From Anastatus disparis (Eukaryota; Arthropoda; Insecta; Hymenoptera; Eupelmidae): a DNA stretch of 64,000 nucleotides. Under the pieces are notes generated by a model. That model ran no database searches, had not been told where the DNA came from, and worked only from the letters and a program-made list of their open reading frames with translations. Where the stretch lies: the NCBI GenBank assembly GCA_017163975.1, contig JAFFSR010000316.1, positions 1,090,001 through 1,154,000 on the forward strand. The letters are read 5' to 3'. The position numbers were made by a program, and so were the translations under genes. This document shows, in pieces, positions 22,605 through 33,788 of this stretch. Within the stretch, counting starts at the first letter, position 1; each line of letters starts with the position of its first letter.

Positions 22605-22909
22605 ACGAATATTCCCAGTTACCGAGTAAGTAACTGGTAAATGGTCAGACCAGTTGGCACTTACTTGATGAGTGACTAGAAATGGTCGGATTATTTACCA
22701 GTTACTAGTAACGGAATGGTGAATGGTCGGAACAGTTGGCAGTTACTGGGTTAGTAACTGGAAATGGTCGAACCATTTACCAGTTACTAGTAAAGAACTG
22801 GAAATGGTTGGATCATTTACCAATTACAAGTAAAGAACTGGTTAATGGTTGGACCAGTTGGCAGTTACTGGGTGAGTGACTGGAAATAGTCAGGCCAGCT
22901 TGCACTTAC

Positions 22910-23639
22910 TACACCGTTAAAAATTGCGCAAAAAATATATGAAATTTAATGCAATTCTGCATGAAATTTTTACATAAAATTTAATGTGTTTTGTCCATTC
23001 AAGTGATATTTAAGTACAATATGCATGAAAAATGATGTTTTTTAACATAAATTTAAGAGGAGGTCACGTATCTCTGTCCTTTTCTAATCAAAGAATTGAG
23101 TTTTTTACAGAAACTAATAACTTTAACAAAAAATGAAGAGAAAGCCGCATCTCGTATCAAAAAAAAGCAATATTTTCTATCATAAGAAAGAATTAATTTT
23201 ATTGCTTCGTTTTCAAGAAAACCTTGAAAAACTTAAATCATAGAGGTTAGGGTGGACAATGGTTTTTCAAGGTTTTCTTGAGAATAAAGCAATAAAATTA
23301 ATTTTTTCTTATTAAAGAAAATATTGCTTTTTTGATACAAGATGCGGCATTCTCTTCATTTTTTGCTAAAGTTATTAGTTTTTGTAAAAAAATAATTTCT
23401 TTGATTAAAAAAGGACAGAAATACGCGACCTCCTCTTAATGTAAATTTGCATAAAAATTAATACATTTTGTATTAATTTTCATGCAAATTCTCATTAAAT
23501 TTATAATAAAAAACATTGATTTCCATGTGCAATATACTTTAATATCACTTTAATGCACGAAACACATTAAATTTCATGTGCAATTTTCGCTGAAAATTAA
23601 TGTGTATGTTCTAAATTTTATATTTTTTTTAACAGTGTA
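22910..23639. mobile_element. TA-flanked palindromic MITE
   Basis: The body is 22912-23637 with TA at 22910-22911 and 23638-23639. It starts CACCGTTAAAAATTG and ends TTTTTTTAACAGTG. The arms pair through ATGAAATTTAATG-type and CATTAAATTTCATG-type sequence. With the nested element removed it is about 345 bp. A TA target and CACYGTTAAAA ends suggest a Tc1/mariner-driven MITE. Confidence 0.7.
23053..23439. mobile_element. Nested TTAA palindromic MITE (family A)
   Basis: The body is 23057-23435 with TTAA at 23053-23056 and 23436-23439. Ends are GAGGAGGTCACG and CGCGACCTCCTC. It lies inside the TA-flanked MITE, so it is younger than its host. It matches the copy at 1061 in sequence and fold. Confidence 0.85.
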
Positions 23640-23735
23640 GGTGAGTAACTTAAAATGTTCAGACCATTTACCAGTTACTTGCTCTGTAACTGGTCTGACC
23701 ATTTACCAGTTACTTGCTCTGTAACTGGTCTGACT

Positions 23736-25223
23736 ATTTAACAGTTACCCATACGCAGGGAGACAAATGTCTTTGGGCCTAGCGACCCCACGTACCCGAG
23801 CTGAGTGAATGGTATACGGAGTGTGTGGATGGAAGTGAGGGTGGTAATGTTTGAATACGCAGGGGGACTGCACAGTCCATGGGCCTAGCAACCCCACGTA
23901 CCCGAGCTGAATGAATGATAAATTGGAGGGTGGGGCTCGAACATTAGAATGTTTTTTATTTAATGAATATTTATTTAGAGTGCCACAATTACAAATAGCG
24001 TGTTCCATAATTTAGAATAAAGTAATAATGAATTTTCATGATTTCAAAAAGCAGTAGTGATAATCTCAAATTATTCGATTAAAATATTTAGAGTTCTTTC
24101 GAAATCTTGATATAATTTATTCTAAATTTAGACGTACATTTATTTTGCTACTTCTTATTTCGATAAAGTGAATATTCTAAAATGCTTTACTCGCATTGAT
24201 TATTTTCGTTACTTCAGTCGCTGAAAATGCGAAAATTCTAAAATGAATAAATGAACAGTCTTGATATGCACATAATTTATATGAACTTCTAAATAAATGT
24301 TAATTAAATAAAAAACATTCTAATGTTCGAGCCCCACCCAAATTGGATGTGTGGATGAAAGTATGGACGAAAATGTGTGAATACGCAGGGGGACTGAAAA
24401 GTCCTTGGGCTCAGCGACCCCACGTACCCGAGCTAAGTGAATGGTGAATTGCGTGTGTGGATAAAGGAGAGGATGGAGATGCTTGCACACGCAGGGGGAC
24501 TGCACAGTCCTTGGGCCTAGCGAACCCACGTACCCGAGCTGAGTGAGTGAATGGTATACTGAATGTGTGGATGGAAGCGTGCGAAAGAATGTACGAATAC
24601 GCAGGGGGACTGCACAGTCCATGGGCCTAGCGACCCCACGTGCCCGAGCTGAGTGAGTGAAAGATATATTGGATGTGTGGGTGAATGAGAGGATGGAAAT
24701 GTGTGAATACGCAGGGGGACTGAAAAGTCCTTGGGCTTAGCGATCCCACGTACCCGAGCTAAGTGCGAATGGAGGAGTGAAAGGAAGGATGACAGGCAAA
24801 TGTATGCATGTTTGGACGTATGAATGGACACGGCCTAGTGCCTGGACGGACGGACGAGACGAGTGACAATGGACAAGACCGCATCGTGAAGTAATGCTAA
24901 CGCAGTCCCACGCTGCGGCTCTGAACGGTGGACGTTACGGATCCCTCCCCGTGTAAGTGAGGCATTTTCTTGCTTCTCTTCCGCGGCCAGGGTGAAGGGG
25001 GTTTAGACGGTCTCTGCCTGTAGATGCCTCGAGGGCGAATGCGAACCTACCAGGTTTCTTTCTCCCTCCAGGCTGACGCAGCGTCAGAATCCCGTCACAC
25101 CAGTGATGCGCACTGCAGTTGGGGTGACCCAGCTGCAGCCTACGTCGCTGTAGGTCTGATAGCAGATTTACCCGTTTTTTCACCACCAAAAAAAAAAAAA
25201 AAAAAAAATTTAACAGTTACCCA
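23736..25223 (+). mobile_element. SVA-like composite retroposon with VNTR and A tail
   Basis: The body is 23752-25207. It has (i) a 5' region of six units of about 107-112 bp, starting TACGCAGGG and containing GGGCCTAGCGACCCCACG and TACCCGAGCTGAGTG (units near 23753, 23858, 24383, 24490, 24600 and 24709); (ii) a GC-rich unique 3' part (about 24830-25187); and (iii) an A run at 25188-25208. A 16-bp ATTTAACAGTTACCCA flanks it (23736-23751 and 25208-25223), as expected for target-primed reverse transcription. No coding frame was recognised, so it would depend on LINE machinery. Caveat: the flanks lie in a minisatellite, so the matching 16-mer could partly reflect array periodicity. It is similar in plan, not in sequence, to primate SVA. 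Confidence 0.7.
23920..24348. mobile_element. Nested hAT-like MITE, 8-bp target duplication
   Basis: The body is 23928-24340, flanked by AAATTGGA on both sides (23920-23927 and 24341-24348). Perfect inverted ends start GGGTGGGGCTCGAACATTAG and continue through ATGTTTTTTATTTAAT, about 37 bp. An 8-bp duplication is typical of hAT (also P) transposases. The interior of about 340 bp is non-coding. It interrupts the second VNTR unit of the surrounding retroposon. Confidence 0.9.
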
Positions 25224-25345
25224 CGCGGTAATTTCCAACAGGTTGAATCATTTATCAGTAAAATACCCGGTCACTGCAACTGATTCGGCCATTTATCAAT
25301 TCTCCACCAAGAACTGGTGAATGGCATGACCAAATTCTAATAACA

Positions 25346-26125
25346 AGCAATGGTATTTATTGTTTCTTATTAGCATTATACATTTTTCCATTTATTTCAT
25401 ACATATGACAAATTTATTATTAAAAAGTAATTTGGTTGAATTGTTTAATTAAAAATATTTTTATATCAATAATAATAAACATTATTGATTAATTTTTGGC
25501 TGATTCCATTTCAAATGGAACAGTCTGTATACACTCAAGTCACCAATCACTGCACCGATGGAATATGTTATTTTACTTGAAAAATAAGGAGACATGTATT
25601 TTTGTTTTTTGCTGAAATATCAAAATTGCATAAGATATGCGCATTTGAAAATTGCATACAAAAACTAAATGTCCAAACTGAAAATGTTTACAATGACTTT
25701 AGAGGGCTATCGTTTTACCAATTTTTAATGAATTTCGGTAAACCTCCGTTTATTTTATTTTGTTTTGAGCCCTCTTCAATTCAGTGCAAGAAATTTAAAA
25801 AAAGTCTAAAAAATGACCAAAATATATGCATTTTACCAAAAAATGCACTTTTTACGCACATGCATATTTCTCGAAAAAACCATATTTTTTTGCTGAAATT
25901 TTTTTGGCTGATAAAGGACCAAAGGATCTATCTAATAGTACCTGTTTGATTCTGTATTTTTTGATTTGGTACGAGAAAAAAATTCAAAAATTTTATCGTT
26001 GAGAAATGCTTGTATCTACATTCAAAAATCTTAAACAATCTACATTCAAACACTGTCGCATCATTAGTATACATTTGTATGCATGTATCTACCATAAATA
26101 GTGATATACATGAGCATATATGTAT
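25346..26125. other. AT-rich spacer
   Basis: A 115-codon frame at 25602-25949 is open on the plus strand, but its composition (Phe/Lys/Ile-rich) and the absence of any motif make it unconvincing. No repeat structure was recognised. Confidence 0.35.
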
Positions 26126-27006
26126 ATGGGAAATTTCACACTAACTGCAAGAGCAAAAAAATAGAAATCGTTGAATCTCAGAATATATTCTTTTTGTTAC
26201 TCAAAATATGTAAAAAAATTTTCAAGGATTTAGATTGAAATTTGGAAGTTTTTTAAAATTTTTGGAAATGTTCTAACTTTATCACTTTTTTTCTGAAAAT
26301 CCTGATGTTTTAGAGAGAAATTCATGAGAATACTTCTTGTTGTAAATGAAGAGGAGAGTTAGCATGATTTTTTACAGACCTGAATTTTGAAGTTTTCTAT
26401 TGGTTCTTATATATTAGTATTTGAAATTACTCATTGTTCGCCTCTTCAGAAATTGCTTTTCGCGATCTTATTTTTTTTCTATTTTACATGAACTTTAAAA
26501 TAAATTTTTGATCGTGTAAGTCAGAGCCATCAATAAGGAGTTATGACAATTTAAAATATATATTTTCATGTATGATTTATTTTGAATATGAAAAATAAAA
26601 CATACATGAAAATATATATTTATATTGAACATGAAAATTAAATCATACATAAAAATATATATCTTTAACTGTCATAATTCCTTATTAATAGCTCTGACTT
26701 ACATGATCAAAAATTTATTTTAAAGTTCATGTAAAATAGAAAAAAATAAGCCCGCGAAAAGCAATTTCTGAAGTGGCGAACAATGAGTAATTTCAATTAC
26801 CATGTAATACATATAAAAACCAATAGAAAACTTCAAAATTCAGGTTTGTAAAAAATTATGCTAACAAGAAGTATTCTTATGAATTTCCCTCTAAAACACC
26901 AGGATTTTCAGAAAAAAAATGATAAATTTGGGACTTTTCCAAAAATTTGGAAAAATTTTCAAATTTCATTTTTTTGCCCTTCCAGTTGGTGTGAAATGTC
27001 CCTCAT
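26126..27006. mobile_element. Foldback element, copy 1 (ATGGGACATTTCACACCAAC ends)
   Basis: The ends are ATGGGAAATTTCACACTAAC (26126) and GTTGGTGTGAAATGTCCCTCAT (ending 27006). The arms pair along nearly their whole length via AATTCATGAGAATACTTCTTG, TTTTGAAGTTTTCTATTGG, AAATTGCTTTTCGCG and CATCAATAAGGAGTTATGAC. The tip is near 26590-26630. The right arm lacks roughly 100 bp present in the left arm. Same family as 49811-50800. Non-coding. Confidence 0.8.
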
Positions 27007-27080
27007 ATATATATGTGTGTGTATGTGTACATATATATGTAAATTCGTAATATAAAAATAAATACTTAAAAATGGAAAAA

Positions 27081-28249
27081 AATAATTCTATTCATGTATA
27101 TCTACATTATTTATGTTTTGATGTACAGACAATTCTAAAATCACATTAGAATTGTTAAAACTAAAAAAGAATTGTGAAGATGAAATTACGTTTGCTTTGT
27201 GGGATGATGGTGATCTTATTAAACAAACAGTAAGCTTATGAGTTTTTAAAGAAAAACTTTCAATTTTCGCAGGAAAAGCAAATTGTCATGTATACATAAA
27301 AATATTCAACGTAAAGCTATAAAAATAGAAAAAGGAGAAGCTAATGCTGATCCCACTTACTAAGAAGAGTATCACAATTCCGGATCACAGAATTTGCTCA
27401 AACTTTTGGATAAGTTTTCAGATGACAAGATGTGGAGAAACTACAGTTATAGTCACAAACGCTCAATATTTCCTTAGTTACTGGTAATTAAATAAAATCA
27501 CTAAAAAAGTTACTAGATTTTTAAACTTATATAGTTCTTTAGCATTGATAGCTAGAAGCTTGAAACTTTTTTTAAATCAAAGCTGAGCTCAAATCCTTTT
27601 AAAATAGTAGTTATAGTATATAAAAATATTATTTTTTTCTAAAGTTATAGAAAAAAGATAGTTATAACAAAAGATGCAAAAGATGAAATAAGGTCCAATC
27701 TTTATTACGCTATAGCTTCAGGAAAAAATAATATTTTGATATACTATAACTACTATTTTGAAAGGATTTGAGCTCAGCTTTAATTTAAAAACAAATTTTA
27801 AGCTTCTAGCTATCAATGTTAAAGAATTATATGGGTTTAAAAATCTAGTAACTTTTTAGTGATTTTATTTAATTGCCTGTGACTGTAGCTTTTTCCATAT
27901 TCTGTCATTTAAAAACTGATCCCAAAGTTTGAGCGAAATCCGTGATTCGGAGTTGTGATACTCTTCTAGTTAGTAGGATCAGCTTTACTTCCTTTTTTTT
28001 CTTTTTTTATAGCTTCACGTCGAATATTTTTTATGTATACGTGACAATCTGCTTTTAGTGTGCAAATCGAAAGTTTTTCTTTAAAAACTTATAAGCTTAC
28101 TGTTTGTTTAATAAGATCACTATTATCCCACAAAGCAAACGTAATTTCATTTTCACAATTTTTTTCTAGTTTTAACAATTCTAATGTGATATTAGAATTG
28201 TACGTACATTGAAACATAAATAATATAGATATACATGAATAGAATTATT
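27081..28249. repeat. 1.17 kb palindrome
   Basis: The outer arms read AATTCTATTCATGTATATC (27084) and GATATACATGAATAGAATT (ending 28246). The arms pair through ACGTTTGCTTTGTGGGAT, ACAGTAAGCTTAT, GTATCACAA and AATCCTTTTAAAATAGTAG. The centre is near 27660. The left arm keeps a coding-like run (ELLKLKKNCEDEITFALW, then DDGDLIKQTV at about 27148-27237); I recognise no family in it. Target duplication not resolved. Confidence 0.75.
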
Positions 28250-30436
28250 TAAAGAATTAATTTTCATATTTATAATAAATAAGAATTTTATTTATACTTA
28301 TATACAAATTCTGCATAGGAGACTAAAATGCTTTTGAACATTTTTTTTCTTTTTTTATTATTTTCGATTTTTGAACTTTTAATCTGCATAAAAACTAAAC
28401 TTTATATAATAATAAAAAAAAAAAATAAGTTAAAAAGTGCCCTTTGATACTTTTGTGTTTTGGTTAAGGCTTTGTCGAATAGCAGAATTCCACACTAAGA
28501 AAAAAATATGATTTTATCAACCGAATCCTTCTGTTAATATATCTCGATGAAATATTCTATTCATTTAACACACGAGTTCTGTTAATTTGATGGATAATAA
28601 AATCGTAATATTGATTCAATTTAAAATTTACTTTGACAGCTAAGTCAAAATAGCTGTTGAATTTTATTGTATCAAACAAATAAAATTTTAAGATGATAAA
28701 AACTTTTTCATTTAGTTGAAGTTCACAGCTCACAGCGTTTCATTTTCCAGACATTAATTAACACATAACTTATAATAATGATCATCATTCATTTTTTAAG
28801 TGAAATTTAACTATTAATATTAAAATTACACTATTAATATTTACAAATAAAATCTAACATCGCTCGCTAACAACCGATATGTATCGCATCGCATCGCATC
28901 GCATTAATACATACAGCGCAGAAATTCATTTGTTCTTATATAAGTAAATCCTCCATAGTGTTAAAATTTCACCTATAATAAAATTAAAAAAAAATTACAG
29001 ACACACGTATAAAATTATTTTTTTCTGAATTATGACGTATTGTAATAAAAGAAAAAAATCGCGTTACTCATTTTTGAGGGTAGTCATTTTAAGGTACATC
29101 TAGGTACACTAGGTAATCAATGTAAATCCGGGAAATTTAATAGCCGAAAAAAATCCAATGATTTTCAGAGTACTTAAAATTATACTTCAAAACCAATTTA
29201 AAAATTCCATTGAGTACTATAAAATAGTAAATTACAAAGTTCACAACAGAGAAAAGGTGCATAAAAGCTCAGGTTTTCATATTAGAAGATAAAAACATAT
29301 TTTCAAATGTGAATTACGTTTTTTAATTATAATTTCAAAGTAACACAGAACTTTATCTACACTAGGCACACGTTCCTAATAAAGAAATTTCTGTTTGTGC
29401 TTCTCAATATTACCTTTTGATATAGTATAAAACATCATCGCTGAGTAGTCTTTTTTACAGCATCATATTTTCCACAAAAAAGTAAATTATATAAATTTTT
29501 GATAACATTTTAATAACTATTCAAAAAGTACTTTTGTTAACAGACACACGCCCATGGTCTTGATTTCCCAAAAGTATGTACATAGATACAGCATTAGTGT
29601 GAATTTCAGATCAAAAGAACAATAGTCATTTTTTTTATAGCTATAATTTATCATTTTACATGACATGGTAACATTTAAAATTAAAGAAAAAAACCTTTTT
29701 TCCCCATTCACCATAAAATGACATGTCTAATTATAATCCAAACTATAGCAAAATTACTTTCTGATATCTCAATAAATCAGTAAACATTTGCTAAAAAGAT
29801 GTGCTATCTCATATTTACGAGTAATGACGCAGTAACATGAATTTTAAAAGTATGGAAGATTTACTCATATACTAACTAACGTGCAATCTTACCACTTGCA
29901 GGTTACAAGAAATACGCCATCTATTATTATACTATTAAAACGTAACTGTTTTGAAAAGCAGAAAATTTAAAAGTACTTATTGAATAAAATAAAAATCTTT
30001 ATAATTTAAATTTATCAACGACATGAATGACAAATATTTTATTTTTATTTATGTTTTTTTATTTTAACTGTTATTCAATTATATCAACAGTAGGGCTATT
30101 GATATGATTGAATCGAAACATTTGTATTGAAATAATTCATCAGTTAATTTAAGCATGTGCATATTATTGGTTCAATTTATAAAATTTTTTTGAAAAGTAA
30201 GTCATACTTTTATTTTGACTTATGTTTTTTTTATGTTAACTGTTACCCAATCATATCAACAGGTGCGCTGGTAAATTGGCAGTACGTTTGTGTTTGGGCT
30301 ATTTCAACTGCACAGATTCTGTTAGATCAAAAGGATTCTGTCAGATTAATAGCAGATATGTTAAATCAATAACATTTCAGTTGATCTAATGAAATTTTTT
30401 TCTCAGTGTATATGTACGTGCTTTTTTTAAAAACAC
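28250..30436. other. AT-rich region, possible CACTGAGAAAAA-ended element
   Basis: ACACTAAGAAAAAAATATG at about 28492 and TTTTTTTCTCAGTGTATATG near 30391 could be the two ends of a 1.9 kb element, since the same CACTGAGAAAAAAA tip occurs at 32887 and 37863. The interior is non-coding and the inverted ends are short, so this is tentative. A short ATCGC repeat (about four units) lies at 28884-28903. Confidence 0.3.
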
Positions 30437-30819
30437 TTAAGGGCAGGCCAGATTCGATGTCCTTGTCTAATTGAGTTTTTTGTTATTTACTCAAGTATTA
30501 ATCGTGTATCTGCAAATTGAAGGTTGAGCGCAATAGATATTATTATAATGAATATTTATGTACAAGAACAAAAAATTCTACCACATAATTTTTGAGAAAA
30601 GTAAGAAACGCATAAATATTATAAGCATAACCTTTCACTTCAGTGTTTCTCACTTTTCTTAAAAAACAATGCGGTAAAATTTTTTGTTCTCGAGCATAAA
30701 TATTCATAATAATAATATCTATTGCATTCAACCTTTAATTTGCAGATACATTGATTAAGACTTGAGTAAATAACAAAAAACTGTATTAGACAAGGACAGC
30801 AAATCTGTCCTGCTCTTAA
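30437..30819. mobile_element. Palindromic MITE, TTAA target (family C)
   Basis: The body is 30441-30815, with TTAA at 30437-30440 and 30816-30819. Ends are GGGCAGGCCAGATTCG and CAAATCTGTCCTGCTC. It shares GAGCGCAATAGATATTATTA with the copy at 5228 and is related to 33789. Non-coding. Confidence 0.8.
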
Positions 30820-32394
30820 CAGTGAGAATTTTTCCATGAAAATTATAGTGACGATTACTACAATCGAGGAACAAACTACGTGTCTACTAAAAATTATGAG
30901 ACATTGCGATAAAAATGATCAGACTCCTCTATAATTTCCACAGTTATTTTTACGGTAACGTCACATAATTTTTCATAGTCTGAAGAATCACAAAAAAACA
31001 TCTGAAAATGATTAAGTCCTATCTATTAAGGAAATCACTAAGAAAATTCATGTAAGTTTGACTATTGGTATAGTTTAATAATTCAGATAACCTAATATAA
31101 GGAGATTTGAGTTTTATTTAACAGCACCCAAAAACTGTTTTTCGTATCTCAGATTTAAATAATCATTTTTTTACATTTTTTAACTGTAAATTTTCAAGTC
31201 TTATCATAGGTATTTATGAAATAAAAGTTATAACATGGTTGAGAATATTTTTTACCTTTATTGGAAGCCGTTTGATTGGCTATATTTATTTATAGTGATT
31301 AAAGAAAAAATGGGTATGCAGCTTAAAATATTTTTTGTTACCACTTCTTTTTTTTCTATTCGCATTAATGACTTGAATTTAAAATTTTAGATTAAGCTGA
31401 ACAGCCTCAATTTAAGCACTTTTATCTATCACTAAAATCTTTCACTTTTTCACAAGAGACACCATAACTTATAAAATGTTTTTTAATATCTTCTATTACT
31501 CATTTCCTAAATTAAATTACATATTTTTATATATTATGTTAACATTTTTATAATAAATAACCACGATTTTACTCAGAAAATAGCATTTATAATATAAAGG
31601 CTTTATAAACTCTACTACATCTCCTTAAGTAGATTTGCGAAAAAGTACATGAAATTTCAACACAAACAGTTCAAACACTTTATGAAGTTTTCGTTAATAT
31701 AATCAAGTGTTAAACTACTACTGATTAAAATTAATGACTTTTAATAATTATTTTATTTCAATTTGCTGTTTTAAACATTCATTTTTAAAGCATCAATCAT
31801 AATCATTCATAAAAAGCAGATTGTATAGTTACTACAAATCTCTATTGATAAATAAGTCCATTTGATTGTACGCATAAACTAAAAAGAGACTTTATGCTTA
31901 TTTAAATCCTGCATCATCTCAAAATCAACAGAACGAAGTATCCCAAAATATTTTTTTTTTAAGTCCATTTCGTTGAAATATGTAATCCATTTAAAAACGT
32001 ATACAAAAGGGACCTATCTTAGTTTATTCCTGTGAAGTCGGCTTCGTGGTGAGAAATTTTTCGATGAGCCTAAATATTTTTATCTAATAGCTCTTGGTGT
32101 TTTTTTTTAGATTATACTTTCTTGGATTAAATTTCGTTAAGTTAAAACTATAGAATTGATGCATTGGTCAATTAATATTTATTATTTAAATATTATTTTT
32201 ATTTAGTCTTTCCAACACTTATAACTTCGTTGGTAGTCAGGTCGACTAATAAATGAATTAGAAGATATAATTATTATAGAAATTTGACGGAATGCTAAAG
32301 TTAGTAAATAATAAAATGCTATTAACGGGATGTCGTAGTTGTTGGAATCGATTTTTGCTTTTTTTATCTTACTCATATCTTTTTAAATTTACTA
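30820..32394. other. AT-rich spacer, nothing recognised
   Basis: No gene, tandem repeat or strong inverted repeat was seen in about 1.6 kb. It is one of the longest plain stretches of the window. Confidence 0.45.
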
Positions 32395-32702
32395 TTTGGA
32401 TAAATATAATGACTTGTCCACGCTAAAACTATATTAATACAATAATTTTTGTTAAATTAAAAATTCAATTTAGCTTCATATTTTTTTATGAACTTTGAAT
32501 GAAAATTAGATATCAAGCTCGATGAACATAACCTTAAAATAGTATATATCGAAAGTTTGTTTATAACTTTTTATGTATATTATTTTGGTAAATTTCTTGA
32601 CCTGTCCGCGCTAAGGATTAATCTTACGAATTTTCTTACTGAAGTGAAAAAATTTGATTTGACGCACTGTTTACTCATGAACTTTGAATAAAAATATTAT
32701 TA
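32395..32702 (+). repeat. Dispersed repeat, copy 2 of 2
   Basis: Matches the reverse complement of 2333-2640. The outer boundary of the large inverted duplication (32651) falls inside it, so the first 50 bp of that arm belong to this repeat and are duplicated at 37453-37502. Confidence 0.6.
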
Positions 32703-32756
32703 GGAGGAGCAGAACTACGATATCCTCTTAAGACAACTGCTCTAGGCAACTGTCTA

Positions 32757-32843
32757 CAATTGAGGACCTGGAAACGAAAAGGGCTTATAGCCCATTTAAA
32801 TAACATTGGCTATAAGCCCTTTTCGTTTCCACACCCTCAATTA
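32757..32843. mobile_element. 87-bp perfect-stem hairpin (mini MITE), copy 1
   Basis: A 24-bp perfect stem starting TGGAAACGAAAAGGGC (32768-32791), loop of 15 bases, and complement at 32807-32830. An outer AATTGAGG / CCTCAATT pair extends the stem after a short bulge. Confidence 0.8.
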
Positions 32844-33788
32844 TCATTTACATAAACTGATTACAGTTGGTTAATGATACGTATTACACTGAGAAAAAAA
32901 CATGGTTGGCTTTATTGCGTTCTCTAGTAACGATACCCACACAGCATGAAAGATTACTGCAAGGTTGCTGCAAGGTTTCATGAAAGTTTCGAAACTTTGC
33001 AGCAACCCACACAGCATGAAATATTGCAGTGAAACTTTCACTGGAATATTGTGCTGAAATATTGTCACAAGATTGCAGCAATCTTGTCTTAACATTGCTA
33101 AGAGGTTTCATGAAACGTTTCAGTGTGATATTGCTGCAAACTTGCTACAAGGTTACAGAAAATAATTCAAGCAATATTGCAAGGAACCTTTCATGAAAGG
33201 TTGCAGCGAGGTTTCTGCAAGGTTTTATAAAACATTTCATGAAATATTACAAGAAACCTTTCATGAAAGATTGCAGCGAGGTTCCTGCAAGATTTCAGAA
33301 ACATTTTATGAAATATTGCAAGAAACCTTTCATAAAAGGTTTAAGTGAGGTTCCTAGCAAGATTTGGGGAACATTTTACGAAATATCGCAAGAGACCTTT
33401 GATGAAAGGTTGCAGCAAGGTTCGTGCAAGATTTTAGAAACATTTTACGAAATATTGCAAGATACTTTTTATGAAAGGTTTCAACGAGGTTTCCAGCAAA
33501 ATTTGATGAATATTTTATGAAATATTACGAGGTATCTTTTGTTAAAAGTTGCAGTAAGATTTCTGCAAGGTTCTTGACAAGATTTCTAAGATATCACAAA
33601 AAATATTGCTATGTACATTTCGCCAATGGTTATTACCATATTTTTGGCAATCTTCATAAAATATTCCAGAAAAGCGTTTCACAAAAAGTATCAGCAAAGT
33701 TTCATGAATAATTTCAAAATGAAATTGCAGCAAACCTTTCATAAACAGTTTCAGCAATAATTCCGCAAGTTTTTATAAAAGATTCTAA

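Larger units (their letters stand above)
22605..25345. repeat. Split minisatellite, CAGTTACT / GACTGGAAATGGTC units
   Basis: Units such as AGTAACTGGTAAATGGTC, GACCAGTTGGCAGTTACTGG and ATTTACCAGTTACT recur in three blocks: 22605-22911, 23638-23751 and 25208-25345. The gaps are filled by two transposon insertions annotated separately. The repeat includes both orientations of the CAGTTACT core, so units can fold. Confidence 0.75.

Noticed and set aside
25024..25320. 98-codon frame in the GC-rich part of the retroposon
   Set aside because: It runs into the A tail (poly-Lys) and has no motif; an overlapping frame is open on the other strand.
28884..28903. ATCGC repeat as a telomeric sequence
   Set aside because: Only about four units, and it does not match the usual arthropod telomere repeat.
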